DNA of 58,036 nucleotides from Elusimicrobiota bacterium (GCA_016934855.1 JAFGSA010000013.1:1-58036), one strand, 5' to 3'. Positions 32,013 through 41,876 are shown, counted from the stretch's first letter. Numbers and translations: made by a program. The notes: generated by a model not told the origin, from the letters alone.

Positions 32013-32903
32013 ATGCCGTACGCGGTTAAATCCGGAAATCTCAGGCTGGCGGGCGGATTGATCCTGCTGCTCCTTTTGTCGGGCTGCGGTCCGAAGAAAG
32101 GATTTCTTGAACTTCTTCCGGGATCAGGCCGTCCGCGCGTTGCGCTCGTGCTGGGGGGCGGCGCGGCCAGGGGCTTTGCCCATATAGGAGTGATAAGGAC
32201 GCTGGAACAGGAAAAAATACCGATAGACCTTATCGTGGGCACGAGCGTGGGCAGCCTGGTGGGCGCAATTTACGCCGATAAAGCCGATAGTTTCGAGCTC
32301 GAATGGAACGGGTTTGCGCTGGAGAAAGAGGATATTTTCGATTTTTCCATACTGCGGGCCAAAAGAGGTCCGGTCAAGGGCGACAGGCTCGAAAATTTCG
32401 TGCTCCAGCATGTGGCTGCAAAGAACATAGAAGACCTCAAGATACAATACATAGCCGTGGCGGCCGATCTGAATACCGGCAAACCTGTCCTTCTAAATAA
32501 AGGGCCCGTGGCAAAAGCGGTAAGGGCGAGCAGTTCGATACCTGGGGTATTCGAGCCGCTGGAATACCAGGGCCATCTTCTCGTAGACGGCGGGGTCGTG
32601 GGGAACATCGCGCCGGAGGTCGCCAGGATATACGGGGCGGACCTGGTTATAACGGTCGATATCGGAAAGAGCGTGGTGAACTATAATACCGATAACGTGA
32701 TAGATATAACGCTGCAGGCGATAAATATCATGGGCAACAAGATAGATTCATACAAACACTCGGATACGGATATACTGATACAGCCTGAAGTCGGCGATGT
32801 AGGGATGATGGATTTCTCGCAGAAAAAGAAATGCATGACAGCAGGCATCGAGGCTGCCCGGAAAAACATATCCAAGATAAAAAAACTGCTGGCGAAAAAA
32901 TAG
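32013..32903 (+). CDS. Patatin-like phospholipase lipoprotein (RssA/NTE type)
   Basis: The 296-residue protein has a lipobox LSGC (C25) and a patatin domain. The oxyanion-hole Gly-rich loop is GGGAARG (48-54), the nucleophile elbow is GTSVG (S78) and the dyad Asp is in VDGGVVGN. Patatin-type lipases cleave acyl chains from phospholipids. The lipid anchor puts it in the periplasm or at the outer membrane, so it may act in lipid turnover. GGAGGA is 6 nt before the ATG at 32013; a TTG at 32007 is less likely. Confidence 0.9.
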   Translation: MPYAVKSGNLRLAGGLILLLLLSGCGPKKGFLELLPGSGRPRVALVLGGGAARGFAHIGVIRTLEQEKIPIDLIVGTSVGSLVGAIYADKADSFELEWNGFALEKEDIFDFSILRAKRGPVKGDRLENFVLQHVAAKNIEDLKIQYIAVAADLNTGKPVLLNKGPVAKAVRASSSIPGVFEPLEYQGHLLVDGGVVGNIAPEVARIYGADLVITVDIGKSVVNYNTDNVIDITLQAINIMGNKIDSYKHSDTDILIQPEVGDVGMMDFSQKKKCMTAGIEAARKNISKIKKLLAKK

Positions 32904-32955
32904 GGAAACCAGGCAGAAAACCGTAAAAGAAAAATCATAGGAAAGTCCGGGAATA

Positions 32956-33492
32956 CTAGTCTTCCAGGATGTCGGTGCAGTCCGCGCAGTGTTCTTTCCT
33001 GAGGCATCCTTCGCATTCCCTGCCCATCCATATGCTGTCGAACTGCTCCATGATCTTTTCGATGAGCTCCCCGTCTTCCGTTACTATCCCCGCCTCGAAG
33101 TTCCTGCGGCCCCGGCTCTTGGCCCCCATCCCGGCGCCGGTAAGGTTCGCGCTGCCCGTATAGGCGAATACGCCGTCAATTATAACCGATTTGAAATGGA
33201 TCCTCGGACACAGGATACGCTCAAGGCCCGTGATAAGAAGGGGAAGCCTGTCAAAATCTCTCCTGAACCTCGGACCCGGTTCCCTGGCATGAATGAGCCT
33301 TACGCAGACCCCTTTTTCAATGAGTTCGGAGAGTATTTCCAGAAAGGGCACCATCTTCCTCCCCTTATCCACATACATATCCTTGATGTCGGAGGTGCCG
33401 ATCCACAGGAATTCCCGCGCAAAAGGCACTTTCTCGAGTATTACCTTTTCGTATATCTCCCTGTCTGTGATGAACTCGGTTTTTCTGAGCAT
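32956..33492 (-). CDS. Phospholipase D-like protein with Cys-rich C-terminus
   Basis: The 178-residue protein has one HKD motif of the PLD superfamily (H99-x-K101-x4-D106 and the GSANLTG that follows), as in Nuc-type nucleases that dimerise to make the active site. Its end carries four cysteines (C160-x2-C163-x5-C169-x2-C172), fitting a zinc or [4Fe-4S] site. The start at 33492 is chosen as the first Met of the recognisable domain; no good ribosome site was seen. It has no signal peptide. The substrate could be nucleic acid or lipid. Confidence 0.75.
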   Translation of the reverse strand: MLRKTEFITDREIYEKVILEKVPFAREFLWIGTSDIKDMYVDKGRKMVPFLEILSELIEKGVCVRLIHAREPGPRFRRDFDRLPLLITGLERILCPRIHFKSVIIDGVFAYTGSANLTGAGMGAKSRGRRNFEAGIVTEDGELIEKIMEQFDSIWMGRECEGCLRKEHCADCTDILED

Positions 33493-33597
33493 GATAACAG
33501 CAATATTAATGCGCGGCGGGAAAATTTTCAAGGAATGCGAAAATAAGAAAAATTGGCAAGATATGCCAAATCGGGGATTATCCGAATAAGCAGAAAC

Positions 33598-33626
33598 TTG
33601 ACAAACAGCCTTCTCTATATTAATAA
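33598..33626 (+). promoter_or_regulatory. Promoter of the chemosensory operon
   Basis: Consensus TTGACA (33598-33603), a 17-nt spacer and TAATAA (33621-33626) within an AT-rich stretch, 27 nt before the cheW start at 33653. The gap before it (33493-33597) holds no gene. Confidence 0.65.
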
Positions 33627-33652
33627 TATATATTGTATAAAAGAGGTAAAAT

Positions 33653-34168
33653 ATGGATAAAAAAGAATCTAAAATCAGCATCAGGCAGCTGGTAAGTTTC
33701 AAGATTGCCGAAGAAGAATTCGGAGTACAGATAACGAGCGTCCGGGAGATAATAAGGATGCAGGAGATAACAAAGGTGCCCAGGATGCCTGATTTTGTCG
33801 AAGGGATGATAAACCTGAGGGGGAATATAATACCGATAATAGACCTCAGAAAAAAGTTCAATCTGAAAATAAAGGACAAGGATAAAGATACCCGGATCAT
33901 GGTCGTGAAGGTTGCCAATAAGACCGCCGGATTCATAGTCGATGCCGTAGAAGAGGTGATAAGACTTAAGGAAGACTCGATCGAACCGCCGCCGGATATA
34001 GGGGATTCCGTAAAGACAAGCTATCTCTCCGGGATAGGCAAACTTTCGCAAGGCAGGATGCTTATGCTTGTCAACCTGGATAACATACTTTCATCCGAAG
34101 AACATGCTACCCTAGATACGATTGACCATAATGTCTCTAAAGCCAATGCCGGTGAGAAGAATGGCTGA
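33653..34168 (+). CDS. cheW: Chemotaxis coupling protein
   Basis: The 171-residue CheW domain has the landmarks LVSFKIAEEEFGVQITSV at the start, EGMINLRGNIIPIIDLRKKF in the middle (NLRG loop, receptor-facing), and GFIVDAVEEVI. It couples the MCP to CheA. A 35-residue acidic tail follows the domain. It is the first gene of the operon; a porin and a helical periplasmic protein lie between it and the receptor gene. Confidence 0.95.
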   Translation: MDKKESKISIRQLVSFKIAEEEFGVQITSVREIIRMQEITKVPRMPDFVEGMINLRGNIIPIIDLRKKFNLKIKDKDKDTRIMVVKVANKTAGFIVDAVEEVIRLKEDSIEPPPDIGDSVKTSYLSGIGKLSQGRMLMLVNLDNILSSEEHATLDTIDHNVSKANAGEKNG

Positions 34169-34215
34169 ACTGAATTTGAAAAGGAAACAAGGAAAATAAA
34201 TAAAGGAGGGTTTTT

Positions 34216-35271
34216 ATGAAAAAAACCGCTAAACTTGTGCTTGGGTTGATGCTCCTCTGCACACTGCCTCTTCGGGCCGTGATGATAGAGTTCAACGGGG
34301 CTGTAGACCTTACGTATTATGACTGGGATTCTGACGGCGCTTCCGGCGGGACCCCCATGTTCGATCCGTATGAAGTATATCTTCTGGGTACCGTAGACGT
34401 CGCCGAAGACGTCATGGGGTATTTCGAACTGAGGACTGAACACGCTGACGTGGTAGCGTTGCGCCAGGGATACATGGATTGGAATATAACGGAACCTTTT
34501 GGGATAAGGATGGGATATTTCTATCAGCCGCTTGGGCAGTACTGGAAGAATTATTATGCTTCGACCCGCAAACTCGCATCTTATGCGATCCCGATGAGGA
34601 TGATAAACGTAACTCCCTGGGGAGACAGCGGTATAATGTTCAAGGGAGAATTCCCTGTTTCTTCGACAAAACTGAATTACGCCGTAGCTGTAACGAACGG
34701 GCTCAATGATGCATACATTGCCGCGGCGAAACCGCGTGATTCGCGCCAGACAAGGGATAACAACGACAACAAAACACTGGGCGGCAGGATAGGATTCGTA
34801 CCCATGGGCGGGCTCGAGGTGGGAGTGTCGGGCAACACCGCAAAATACGATCTGTCTAATGACAAAGACCTCACGTTTACCGATATAGATATTTCCTATT
34901 ACACCAGCGACCTGGATATAAGGGGTGAATGGGTACAGTCGGAAGCGGATGACTATCTAACTGATGATTCCATAACGACATCCGGATATTTTGCCCATAT
35001 AGCATACAAGGTGGCAAGGGACGTAATGGGACTGAACTACATAGAACCGGCGCTCAGATACGATTCGATAGACGCAGGCAGGATAATGGGTGACAGGTTC
35101 AATATAGATCCCGCTCTGCAGGGCGTGGTGTCCCGGATAAGCTACGGACTGAATATATCTCCCCGTGATAATTTCGTGCTTAAATTCGAATACAGCATGA
35201 TAGCGGAGGAGGAGTCTGACGGCGAGCTGGATAATGATGCGTTCTATATGCAGGGATGCATTAATTTCTAG
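34216..35271 (+). CDS. Outer-membrane porin-like protein
   Basis: The 351-residue protein has a signal peptide (about 1-21) and then amphipathic beta strands. FGIRMGYFYQPLGQYW, near residues 95-110, resembles the FG-pattern of OprP/OprO-type porins and the FGXXXPXF segment of phosphate-selective porins; it ends in Phe. Its place within the che operon is odd. The ribosome site AAAGGAGGG is strong. Ligand unknown. The 166 nt after it hold only two small hairpins (35320-35335 and a TTCTGCAGAA palindrome at 35301-35310). Confidence 0.72.
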   Translation: MKKTAKLVLGLMLLCTLPLRAVMIEFNGAVDLTYYDWDSDGASGGTPMFDPYEVYLLGTVDVAEDVMGYFELRTEHADVVALRQGYMDWNITEPFGIRMGYFYQPLGQYWKNYYASTRKLASYAIPMRMINVTPWGDSGIMFKGEFPVSSTKLNYAVAVTNGLNDAYIAAAKPRDSRQTRDNNDNKTLGGRIGFVPMGGLEVGVSGNTAKYDLSNDKDLTFTDIDISYYTSDLDIRGEWVQSEADDYLTDDSITTSGYFAHIAYKVARDVMGLNYIEPALRYDSIDAGRIMGDRFNIDPALQGVVSRISYGLNISPRDNFVLKFEYSMIAEEESDGELDNDAFYMQGCINF

Positions 35272-35437
35272 TTACCGCATAAAATAGCTAAGGACCTTCT
35301 TTCTGCAGAAGCCGTTCACCGGGCAGTTTTGCCCGCGTAGACGGTATCGCAGGTTTATAATAAGGCCGCCGCCCGGGGGCAGGGGAGCGGTGTGATATAT
35401 ATAATAATAGTGGATGTATCATTGAGGAGAACAACAT

Positions 35438-36103
35438 ATGATGAGTAAGAAAACCGTTAACGTAAGAATCAGTTTGCCCTGTTTCCTGATAGCGCTTATC
35501 TTCATGTGCGGCGCGGATATATATTGCCAGCATGACAGGGTTAATACTTATAAGGTGCTGGAGGGGATGCTCGCACAGTCTGAAAAGGGGGAATACGAAT
35601 CCATCGATAAATCTATTCCTTTTCTTGGCGAGATCAGTGTTTTCTCAAAAGAAAATTTACATGTGGATCCTGAAAAAGAAATCCGGAGTTCATTAATGAT
35701 AAAAAATGAGGCCGAAAAATCCGGTAAAGTCTGCCTGCAGATACTTAAATTTGTGTATTATGATATAAAACGCAGATTCCATGAAATAGCCGATAACCTG
35801 GAAAAAGAAGAGCAGAAGACCCTTAAATCGTGGCTCCAGATGGCGTACATGAATTACAGCCTGATATCCCCGAAATTGAAGGAGAGAAAGTTCGACGAAG
35901 ACGCTGATATAAAGATTGAATTCAATAAAGGCATAAGCATGCTGAGCAGCGCGGGCTCCAGGATGGCGCTTGAAAAAAAAGAGAGCGAGTTAGATGCGGC
36001 CGAACTGGTAAGTATTCTGGATAACATAGAAAAAAAGATAATTTCTGTTTTTCCCGAATTCACATCTGCCGCGAAGGCAGGTGCGGAAAATATAACGGAA
36101 TAG
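35438..36103 (+). CDS. Secreted helical protein, unknown
   Basis: The 221-residue protein has a signal peptide (about 1-30) and an almost wholly helical, charged mature part without known motif. It lies between the porin and the receptor gene in the chemosensory operon, so it may act in the periplasm as a ligand-binding or scaffold partner of the MCP (inference). The ribosome site GAGGAG is fine; a second ATG follows at 35441. Confidence 0.6.
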   Translation: MMSKKTVNVRISLPCFLIALIFMCGADIYCQHDRVNTYKVLEGMLAQSEKGEYESIDKSIPFLGEISVFSKENLHVDPEKEIRSSLMIKNEAEKSGKVCLQILKFVYYDIKRRFHEIADNLEKEEQKTLKSWLQMAYMNYSLISPKLKERKFDEDADIKIEFNKGISMLSSAGSRMALEKKESELDAAELVSILDNIEKKIISVFPEFTSAAKAGAENITE

Positions 36104-36180
36104 CGGAGCATCCTGCATAAAAATAACGACTCCGTGTTTATATGAGCATTTTAGCGTAAAATGTATAAAGAGGTGAAAAT

Positions 36181-37710
36181 ATGGGTATTATAAACAAGAT
36201 GAATAAGAGCCTGCAAGTGAAATCAGTTATAATCCTTACCGCATTTTTCGTGATTGCTGTCTTGGGATTGACTGTATTTTTCATTGTGCAGCAGAAGAAA
36301 CAGATATACGGAGCCCTGAGGGAGAAGGGGCCGATAATGGCCGAGAGCATATCTTATGCCGCGGACTACGCGGTAACGGTACAGAGCGAGGAACTTCTTA
36401 AGAACATCATAAAGGAAAAGATTAACAGTAACGATGTCGCATACATAATATTCCATGATCCCTATGGTAAAGTCCTGGCGAAAAATGACCAGAAGGTGGC
36501 CCAGGAAGCCATAGAGAGCGACGTAAACACAAAAGCCGTGAATGCCAAGAAGGTGCTCCTGCAGGAATGGATTCCTTCCGGCGGGGTTCCGGTGTACGAT
36601 ATTGCAATGCCTATCATCTCATCGAGCATGGGAGAGGTGGGAAATATAGTAGGTGTATTGAGGGTGGGGCTCTCGCACATCAATGTCAGAAACGCGGTCA
36701 CCAGGGCGGCATTTGTCGCGGTCGCGATAGCGATTGTAATCATGATAATCGGCAGTGTAATAATGTGGTATTTCGTGGGTACTATAGTAAAACCCATCAA
36801 CCAGATGGTCGGGTTTTTTAAAAATGTTGCCGAAGGAGAGGGAGACCTTACTAGGAGGATAGATATAACCACGGCCGATGAGCTGAGCGACCTGGGAAAG
36901 TGGTTCAACCATTTTATCACCAACCTGGAAAAAGACATGCTGCAGATAAGGGAAGCTTCAGAACTCCTCGCTGCAAGCTCCAAGGAAATAATGCAGAACG
37001 CCCAGAACGTCTCTGACGACGCGCAGAACCAGTCTTCCACTATACAGGAGATAACCGCTTCCGTTGAGGAACTCACGACTTCCATTAACGAAGTGGCCAG
37101 CAGCGCGAGCGCGACCAATAAAGTAGCGCAGGATACCACGAAGATGGCCGAGGCCGGCGGCAGATCCGTGGCGGAACTGGTGGGTGGGATGAAGCTCATA
37201 AACGAGTCATCGTCGAAGATAGCCGATATCATAGGAACGATCTCGGATATAGCCGATCAGACCAACCTTCTCGCCCTGAATGCCGCTATAGAGGCGGCGC
37301 GGGCGGGAGAGCACGGGATGGGATTCGCCGTTGTCGCGGACGAAGTGAGAAAACTCGCAGAAAGATCGTCGGCCGCGGCGCAGGAGATCACCCAGCTGAT
37401 AAAGGACAGCTCTAGAAACGTCGAAGAGGGCAACCGGTTGTCTGCCGAAGCCGGCAGCGCTCTGAAGAAGATAGTGCATAGTTTCACCGATACGACCAGG
37501 GGTATAGAACAGATAACGGCTGCTACCGAAGAGCAGTCGGCGACCGCTGCCGAAGTATCCAAGGCTGTCGAGAACGTGAGTAAGATCACCGAAGACAACG
37601 CGGGCTCTTCGGAAGAGATGACTTCTTCTGCCGAAGAACTTGCTAAACAGGCGCGAAACCTGAACACGATAGTAGGCAAGTTCAAGCTGGGAAGAGGGTC
37701 GGAATCCTGA
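36181..37710 (+). CDS. Methyl-accepting chemotaxis protein
   Basis: The 509-residue receptor has TM1 (about 14-36), a periplasmic single-Cache-like sensor (37-175, with [12 protein letters not shown]), TM2 (176-200), HAMP (201-253) and a cytoplasmic MCP signalling region with the strictly conserved hairpin tip [19 protein letters not shown]. The last residues lack a CheR-tether pentapeptide. It is the only receptor in the operon and signals to CheW/CheA. Its ligand is not evident. Confidence 0.96.
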   Translation: MGIINKMNKSLQVKSVIILTAFFVIAVLGLTVFFIVQQKKQIYGALREKGPIMAESISYAADYAVTVQSEELLKNIIKEKINSNDVAYIIFHDPYGKVLAKNDQKVAQEAIESDVNTKAVNAKKVLLQEWIPSGGVPVYDIAMPIISSSMGEVGNIVGVLRVGLSHINVRNAVTRAAFVAVAIAIVIMIIGSVIMWYFVGTIVKPINQMVGFFKNVAEGEGDLTRRIDITTADELSDLGKWFNHFITNLEKDMLQIREASELLAASSKEIMQNAQNVSDDAQNQSSTIQEITASVEELTTSINEVASSASATNKVAQDTTKMAEAGGRSVAELVGGMKLINESSSKIADIIGTISDIADQTNLLALNAAIEAARAGEHGMGFAVVADEVRKLAERSSAAAQEITQLIKDSSRNVEEGNRLSAEAGSALKKIVHSFTDTTRGIEQITAATEEQSATAAEVSKAVENVSKITEDNAGSSEEMTSSAEELAKQARNLNTIVGKFKLGRGSES

Positions 37711-37761
37711 TATATACCGTTCAGGCAAGTTCTGTAACAGGGAAACCGGAGGGTAAATCAT

Positions 37762-38601
37762 ATTAACCAGCTCACTGACGTCGAATTCAGGTTATTCCAG
37801 AGACTGCTCTATAAAAAGACCGGTATTTATCTCAAGGAAAGTAAAAGGCAGCTGATGGATAACCGTTTGAGAAGAAGGCTTCGGAACTTGAGTATAGACA
37901 ATTACAACGCTTATTACCGCCGGATATCGCATGCAGACGATAATGATTTAGAGCTCCAGCTTTTTATCAACGCGCTCACTACAAACGAAACATATTTTTT
38001 CCGCAACAAAAGACAGTTCAATTATCTTTCCAATATAATTTTCCCCGAATTGATCAGGAGACAGCAGAAATCCGGTGAAAAGAAGATAAAGATATGGAGC
38101 GCAGCCTGTTCTACCGGAGAGGAGCCTTATTCCCTGGCTATGCTGCTGTATGAGAAAATATTCAATATAGGACAGTGGAATATCAATATACTGGCTACGG
38201 ATATCAACAGGGAAGTGCTGGATGTGGCAAGGAGAGGCGAATATAAGTCCAAGATAGTAGAGAGGATGCCCTCTTCGTACATAAAAAAATTTTTCATGAA
38301 GAACAAGGAAACCGATACTTACAGGATCAAGGAATATATAAGGAAAATGATAAATTTTTACCAGCATAACCTGATAGACAGAAACTCGTTCGGGAAAATG
38401 GATTGTATATTCTGCAAAAATGTCCTGATATACCTGGATAACGAAAGTAAGACCGAGGTCATCTCGAATCTGATAAAATCCATGACGGAGAAGACATACT
38501 TCATAATAGGATATGCGGAAAGCCTTATGACGAATTACAGTGATTATTTCAGGTACATAGCGCCGTCGATATATCAGAAAAAGAGCACTTTTGAGGCATG
38601 A
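37762..38601 (+). CDS. cheR: Chemotaxis protein methyltransferase, ATT start likely
   Basis: This enzyme methylates receptor glutamates using SAM. The catalytic domain is complete (TTNETYFFR, IWSAACSTGEEPYSLAM, FCKNVLIYL). The first ATG (37855) would cut off the N-terminal helical domain. The frame is open from 37738, with no ATG, GTG or TTG before 37855, and encodes the expected start LTDVEFRLFQRLLYKKTGI. GGAGGG (37748-37753) sits 8 nt ahead of an ATT at 37762, so initiation at ATT is likely and gives 279 residues, close to the family norm. Confidence 0.88.
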   Translation: MNQLTDVEFRLFQRLLYKKTGIYLKESKRQLMDNRLRRRLRNLSIDNYNAYYRRISHADDNDLELQLFINALTTNETYFFRNKRQFNYLSNIIFPELIRRQQKSGEKKIKIWSAACSTGEEPYSLAMLLYEKIFNIGQWNINILATDINREVLDVARRGEYKSKIVERMPSSYIKKFFMKNKETDTYRIKEYIRKMINFYQHNLIDRNSFGKMDCIFCKNVLIYLDNESKTEVISNLIKSMTEKTYFIIGYAESLMTNYSDYFRYIAPSIYQKKSTFEA

Positions 38602-38616
38602 GGACGGGAAACTGCA

Positions 38617-40722
38617 ATGGATAAGGACTTCAGAGACAGCGATCTTTTTAAGGAGTTCATGGATAACGTGGGCGAGTATATCTATATACTCAATAATAAC
38701 CTTTTGCAGCTGGAATCGGGAAAAGGGGACCACCACGAGCTCCTGAACGAGATGTTCCGCGCGGCGCACAGCATAAAGGGTATGTCCGGCATGGTGGGTA
38801 TAAACCAGATAATGGAGCTTTCGCATAAAATAGAGAACATACTGGATTACCTCAGGCAGGAAAAGATATCCGTATCCAACGAGATAATAGAGATCCTGTT
38901 CGATTCCTTCGATAATCTGGGTATGTGCCTGGAATGCCTGGCTTCCGATAACGAAGCGGCTATGAATATCGCGGGAATAACCGGCAGGATAGACAAGGTA
39001 TTAAGGAAAATAGACGCCAAATCCTTTAAAGACAAGTCCAAATATATCCCGGTATTCATTGACGAAACAATAGAGGGCATCACCGAGATCACCGAATCAC
39101 TGCTGAAGCTTGAAAAGAATCCCGATCAGCCTGATATAGTCAACCATATGTTCAGGCTTATACACAGGATAAAGAGTTCCTCTGCCGCTTTAGGGTTCTT
39201 CGATATGGGAGAGATAGCCCATAACATAGAGAACATACTCGATGACGCCCGGAACCGGCGTATTATAATCAGTGCGGATGTCATTAATTGCATCTTTTTC
39301 GCGACAGACAGGGTCCTGGAGATGATAAAGAGCGTAGAGAGCAACAAGGAAGCCGAGTTTGATATCAAGGACGTATTATCCAGGCTTAAGACCTGCATGG
39401 TTCACGGCGGGGAAACAGAGCCGGCCGGCCCGGAGGAAAAAAAGGATCCGGGGAAGGAAAATGAAGGCGAAAAAACGGTTTCCCCGGCCGATACGGCTGC
39501 GGTCAAGGTCAGCACACTGAGCACGTTGAGGGTGGATATCGGTAAACTCGACGAGCTTATGAATCTTGCCGGAGAGATGGTGGTGGCCAAGGCCAGGCTG
39601 CTGCAGATAGCCACGGAACTGAAAAAGGATAAAGACAGGGAGGAAAAGACCATACTTATAGGAGATCTCAACACGACCGCGGAACAGATAAACAAGATAA
39701 GCCTGGGTATCCAGAAGGGCGTAATGCAGACAAGAATGGTCCCCATAGGCGGGATGTTCAAAAGATTCGGCAGGGTCGTCAGGGATATAGCGAGCCTGAA
39801 GAGCAAAAAGGTAAAACTGGAAATAACCGGCGAAGACACGGAGCTGGACAGGAAAGTCATCGATGAATTAATAGACCCGCTCACCCATATCGTACGCAAC
39901 GCCGTAGATCATGGCATAGAGGCAGGAGAAGAAAGGATAAAAAATAACAAGACCGAGGAAGGCAACCTGAGGCTCAACGCTTACCACGAGGCAAACAGCG
40001 TCTGTATAGAAGTCGTAGATGACGGCAGGGGGCTGGATTTCGATAAGATAAAGAAAAAGGCCGTTTCCAGGGGGCTCGTCACGGAGGAAGAGGCCAGAAC
40101 GCTGTCCAGGGAAGAGACCAGCGAATTTATATTTGCCCCGGGTTTTTCCACGGCAGAAGAGGTAACGGAGGTATCGGGGAGAGGCGTGGGGATGGATATA
40201 GTCAAGGAAAAACTCAAACAGCTCAACGGCAACATAGCTGTGGATCTCAAAGTCAAAGAAGGTTCCAGGTTCGTGCTGAGGGTGCCTTTGACCCTCGCCA
40301 TCATATCAGCGATACTTTTTAAGATCGAAGACGAAATATTCGCTGTTCCCATAGATAACGTGTCGGAAATAATCCAGTTTGATCCGGAAAACCTTAAGAT
40401 GACCGATTTCTGCCGGTCCATGACACACAGGGATAAGGTTCTCCCGATAATATATCTCCACGAGACACTGGGAACCAATTCCGTACCGGTAATGGGTGAA
40501 AACTGCAAGATAATGATCCTCAGGGACCAGGGAAAGTATATAGGACTGGTGGTAGACGTGCTGATGGGCCGCGAAGAGATAACTATAAAATCCCTGGCGG
40601 ATAATTATAAGCATATATCAGGTATAATGGGCGGCGCCATATTGGGGGACGGAAAGGTTTGTTTCATCATAGATACCGCGGAACTCTTCAGTCTGGCAAA
40701 AAGGAAGAGTTATTCCCGGTAA
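38617..40722 (+). CDS. cheA: Chemotaxis histidine kinase with two HPt domains
   Basis: The 701-residue kinase has a first HPt domain with H51 in RAAHSIKG and a second with H183 in RLIHRIKS. The dimerisation domain lies at about 305-370, the HATPase at about 370-560 (N-box HIVRNAVDHGIE, G1 DDGRGLDF, G2 GRGVGMDIV) and the CheW-like domain from about 565. The P2 response-regulator-docking domain is absent. Both HPt histidines are in canonical context, so both may be phosphorylated. It passes phosphate to the CheY/CheB proteins of the operon. Confidence 0.96.
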   Translation: MDKDFRDSDLFKEFMDNVGEYIYILNNNLLQLESGKGDHHELLNEMFRAAHSIKGMSGMVGINQIMELSHKIENILDYLRQEKISVSNEIIEILFDSFDNLGMCLECLASDNEAAMNIAGITGRIDKVLRKIDAKSFKDKSKYIPVFIDETIEGITEITESLLKLEKNPDQPDIVNHMFRLIHRIKSSSAALGFFDMGEIAHNIENILDDARNRRIIISADVINCIFFATDRVLEMIKSVESNKEAEFDIKDVLSRLKTCMVHGGETEPAGPEEKKDPGKENEGEKTVSPADTAAVKVSTLSTLRVDIGKLDELMNLAGEMVVAKARLLQIATELKKDKDREEKTILIGDLNTTAEQINKISLGIQKGVMQTRMVPIGGMFKRFGRVVRDIASLKSKKVKLEITGEDTELDRKVIDELIDPLTHIVRNAVDHGIEAGEERIKNNKTEEGNLRLNAYHEANSVCIEVVDDGRGLDFDKIKKKAVSRGLVTEEEARTLSREETSEFIFAPGFSTAEEVTEVSGRGVGMDIVKEKLKQLNGNIAVDLKVKEGSRFVLRVPLTLAIISAILFKIEDEIFAVPIDNVSEIIQFDPENLKMTDFCRSMTHRDKVLPIIYLHETLGTNSVPVMGENCKIMILRDQGKYIGLVVDVLMGREEITIKSLADNYKHISGIMGGAILGDGKVCFIIDTAELFSLAKRKSYSR

Positions 40723-40744
40723 TTAAAAAAACAGGAGTCTTAGC

Positions 40745-41368
40745 ATGGTATTCAATATTAAAGATACAAATAAAATAAACTCGCTTTTTGCAAAATGCGT
40801 CACTGAATGCAGCATCCTTCTGTCAAAATGGCTGAAGATGGACGTGGATTTTTCTTTGTCCGACCTCAAACATCTGCCTTTTGACAAATTAATCACGATG
40901 ATAGGCAATATGGAACAGATAACAGCGCTCATATTCTCGAGGATAACGGGAAAGTTCAATACTACCCAGCTCTTCCTGTATTCCAAAGAGAACGCGGAGA
41001 CGCTGGTCAATATTTCCCTGTCGCGGCCGGTAGATACGCAGGTCGCCTGGAACGAGCTCGAAAGATCCGTACTGGAAGAGACAAGCAATATAATAAGCTC
41101 TACAATGGTAAATGTGTTCTCCAGGGAGCTGGACATAGAGATAATTCACGAGACCCCTGTTTTCGGAATAGATATGCTGGGCTCCATGGTAGAACAGGTT
41201 CTTTCTGATCACGTGCAGCTGACAGATGACGTGCTTTTCATAAAAGCCGTATTCAACGTAAAAGATAAAAATAACCTGCTCGGCAAGCCTGTGGATATAT
41301 ATTTCCTTATATTGCCCGGGGAAGAATGCTATAATGCGCTCAAAAACAAGGTCGAAGGAAAGAAATAG
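40745..41368 (+). CDS. cheC: CheY-P phosphatase, CheC type
   Basis: The 207-residue protein contains one exact copy of the CheC/CheX/FliY active-site pattern [D/S]-x3-E-x2-N-x22-P: S108, E112, N115 and P138. The first half has a degenerate site (E21 but Ile where Asn is needed). It removes phosphate from CheY and is usually boosted by CheD, which is encoded next. No FliY/FliM extension is present. Confidence 0.88.
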   Translation: MVFNIKDTNKINSLFAKCVTECSILLSKWLKMDVDFSLSDLKHLPFDKLITMIGNMEQITALIFSRITGKFNTTQLFLYSKENAETLVNISLSRPVDTQVAWNELERSVLEETSNIISSTMVNVFSRELDIEIIHETPVFGIDMLGSMVEQVLSDHVQLTDDVLFIKAVFNVKDKNNLLGKPVDIYFLILPGEECYNALKNKVEGKK

Positions 41369-41396
41369 AAGAATGAGATAACGCCGGATTAAAGAA

Positions 41397-41876
41397 ATGA
41401 GCCTTGAAATAGAAAAACTAGTCGGCATGGGAGAGATAAAAACGGGGAAGGAGAACGAGATGCTCTGGGCCATCCTGGGGTCCTGCGCCGCGCTTATCAT
41501 GTACGATGAAGAAAAAAAGATCGGCGCCATGGCTCACGTGATGCTGGATAAAAGTTCCGGTGTTGCCGTGAGGTCTGGAAAATATGCGGATACCGCTGTT
41601 CCTGAAATGATTAAAAGGCTTATTAATAACGGCGCTTCGAGAAGAAAGCTCAAGGTCAAGCTGGTCGGCGGGGCAAACATGTTTAAATGGAAATCTACGG
41701 CCATAAGCACTATAGGCAAAAGGAATATAGATGCGATAGAAAGGATAGTGATAGACAAGGGGATACCCATAGTATCAAAGTCCACGGGCGGGAGTTTCGG
41801 CTGCAAGATCAAGTATTTCGTAGATACATCTGTGGTCGTGATAAGATACACTGACGGCAGGACCATCGAATTATGA
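41397..41876 (+). CDS. cheD: Chemoreceptor glutamine deamidase
   Basis: The 159-residue enzyme has the catalytic cysteine C30 in AILGSC and the catalytic histidine H47 in AMAHVML, followed by KYADTAVPEMIKRL and LVGGANMF. It deamidates receptor glutamines and modulates CheC. The ribosome site is weak. Confidence 0.92.
   Translation: MSLEIEKLVGMGEIKTGKENEMLWAILGSCAALIMYDEEKKIGAMAHVMLDKSSGVAVRSGKYADTAVPEMIKRLINNGASRRKLKVKLVGGANMFKWKSTAISTIGKRNIDAIERIVIDKGIPIVSKSTGGSFGCKIKYFVDTSVVVIRYTDGRTIEL

Noticed and set aside
33493..33936. Longer N-terminus for the PLD-like protein
   Set aside because: The added part is antisense to cheW and its promoter, and has a random hydrophobic composition.
37855..38601. 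cheR starting at the first ATG (37855)
   Set aside because: It would lose about 31 residues of the conserved N-terminal domain that are encoded in frame upstream behind a good ribosome site.
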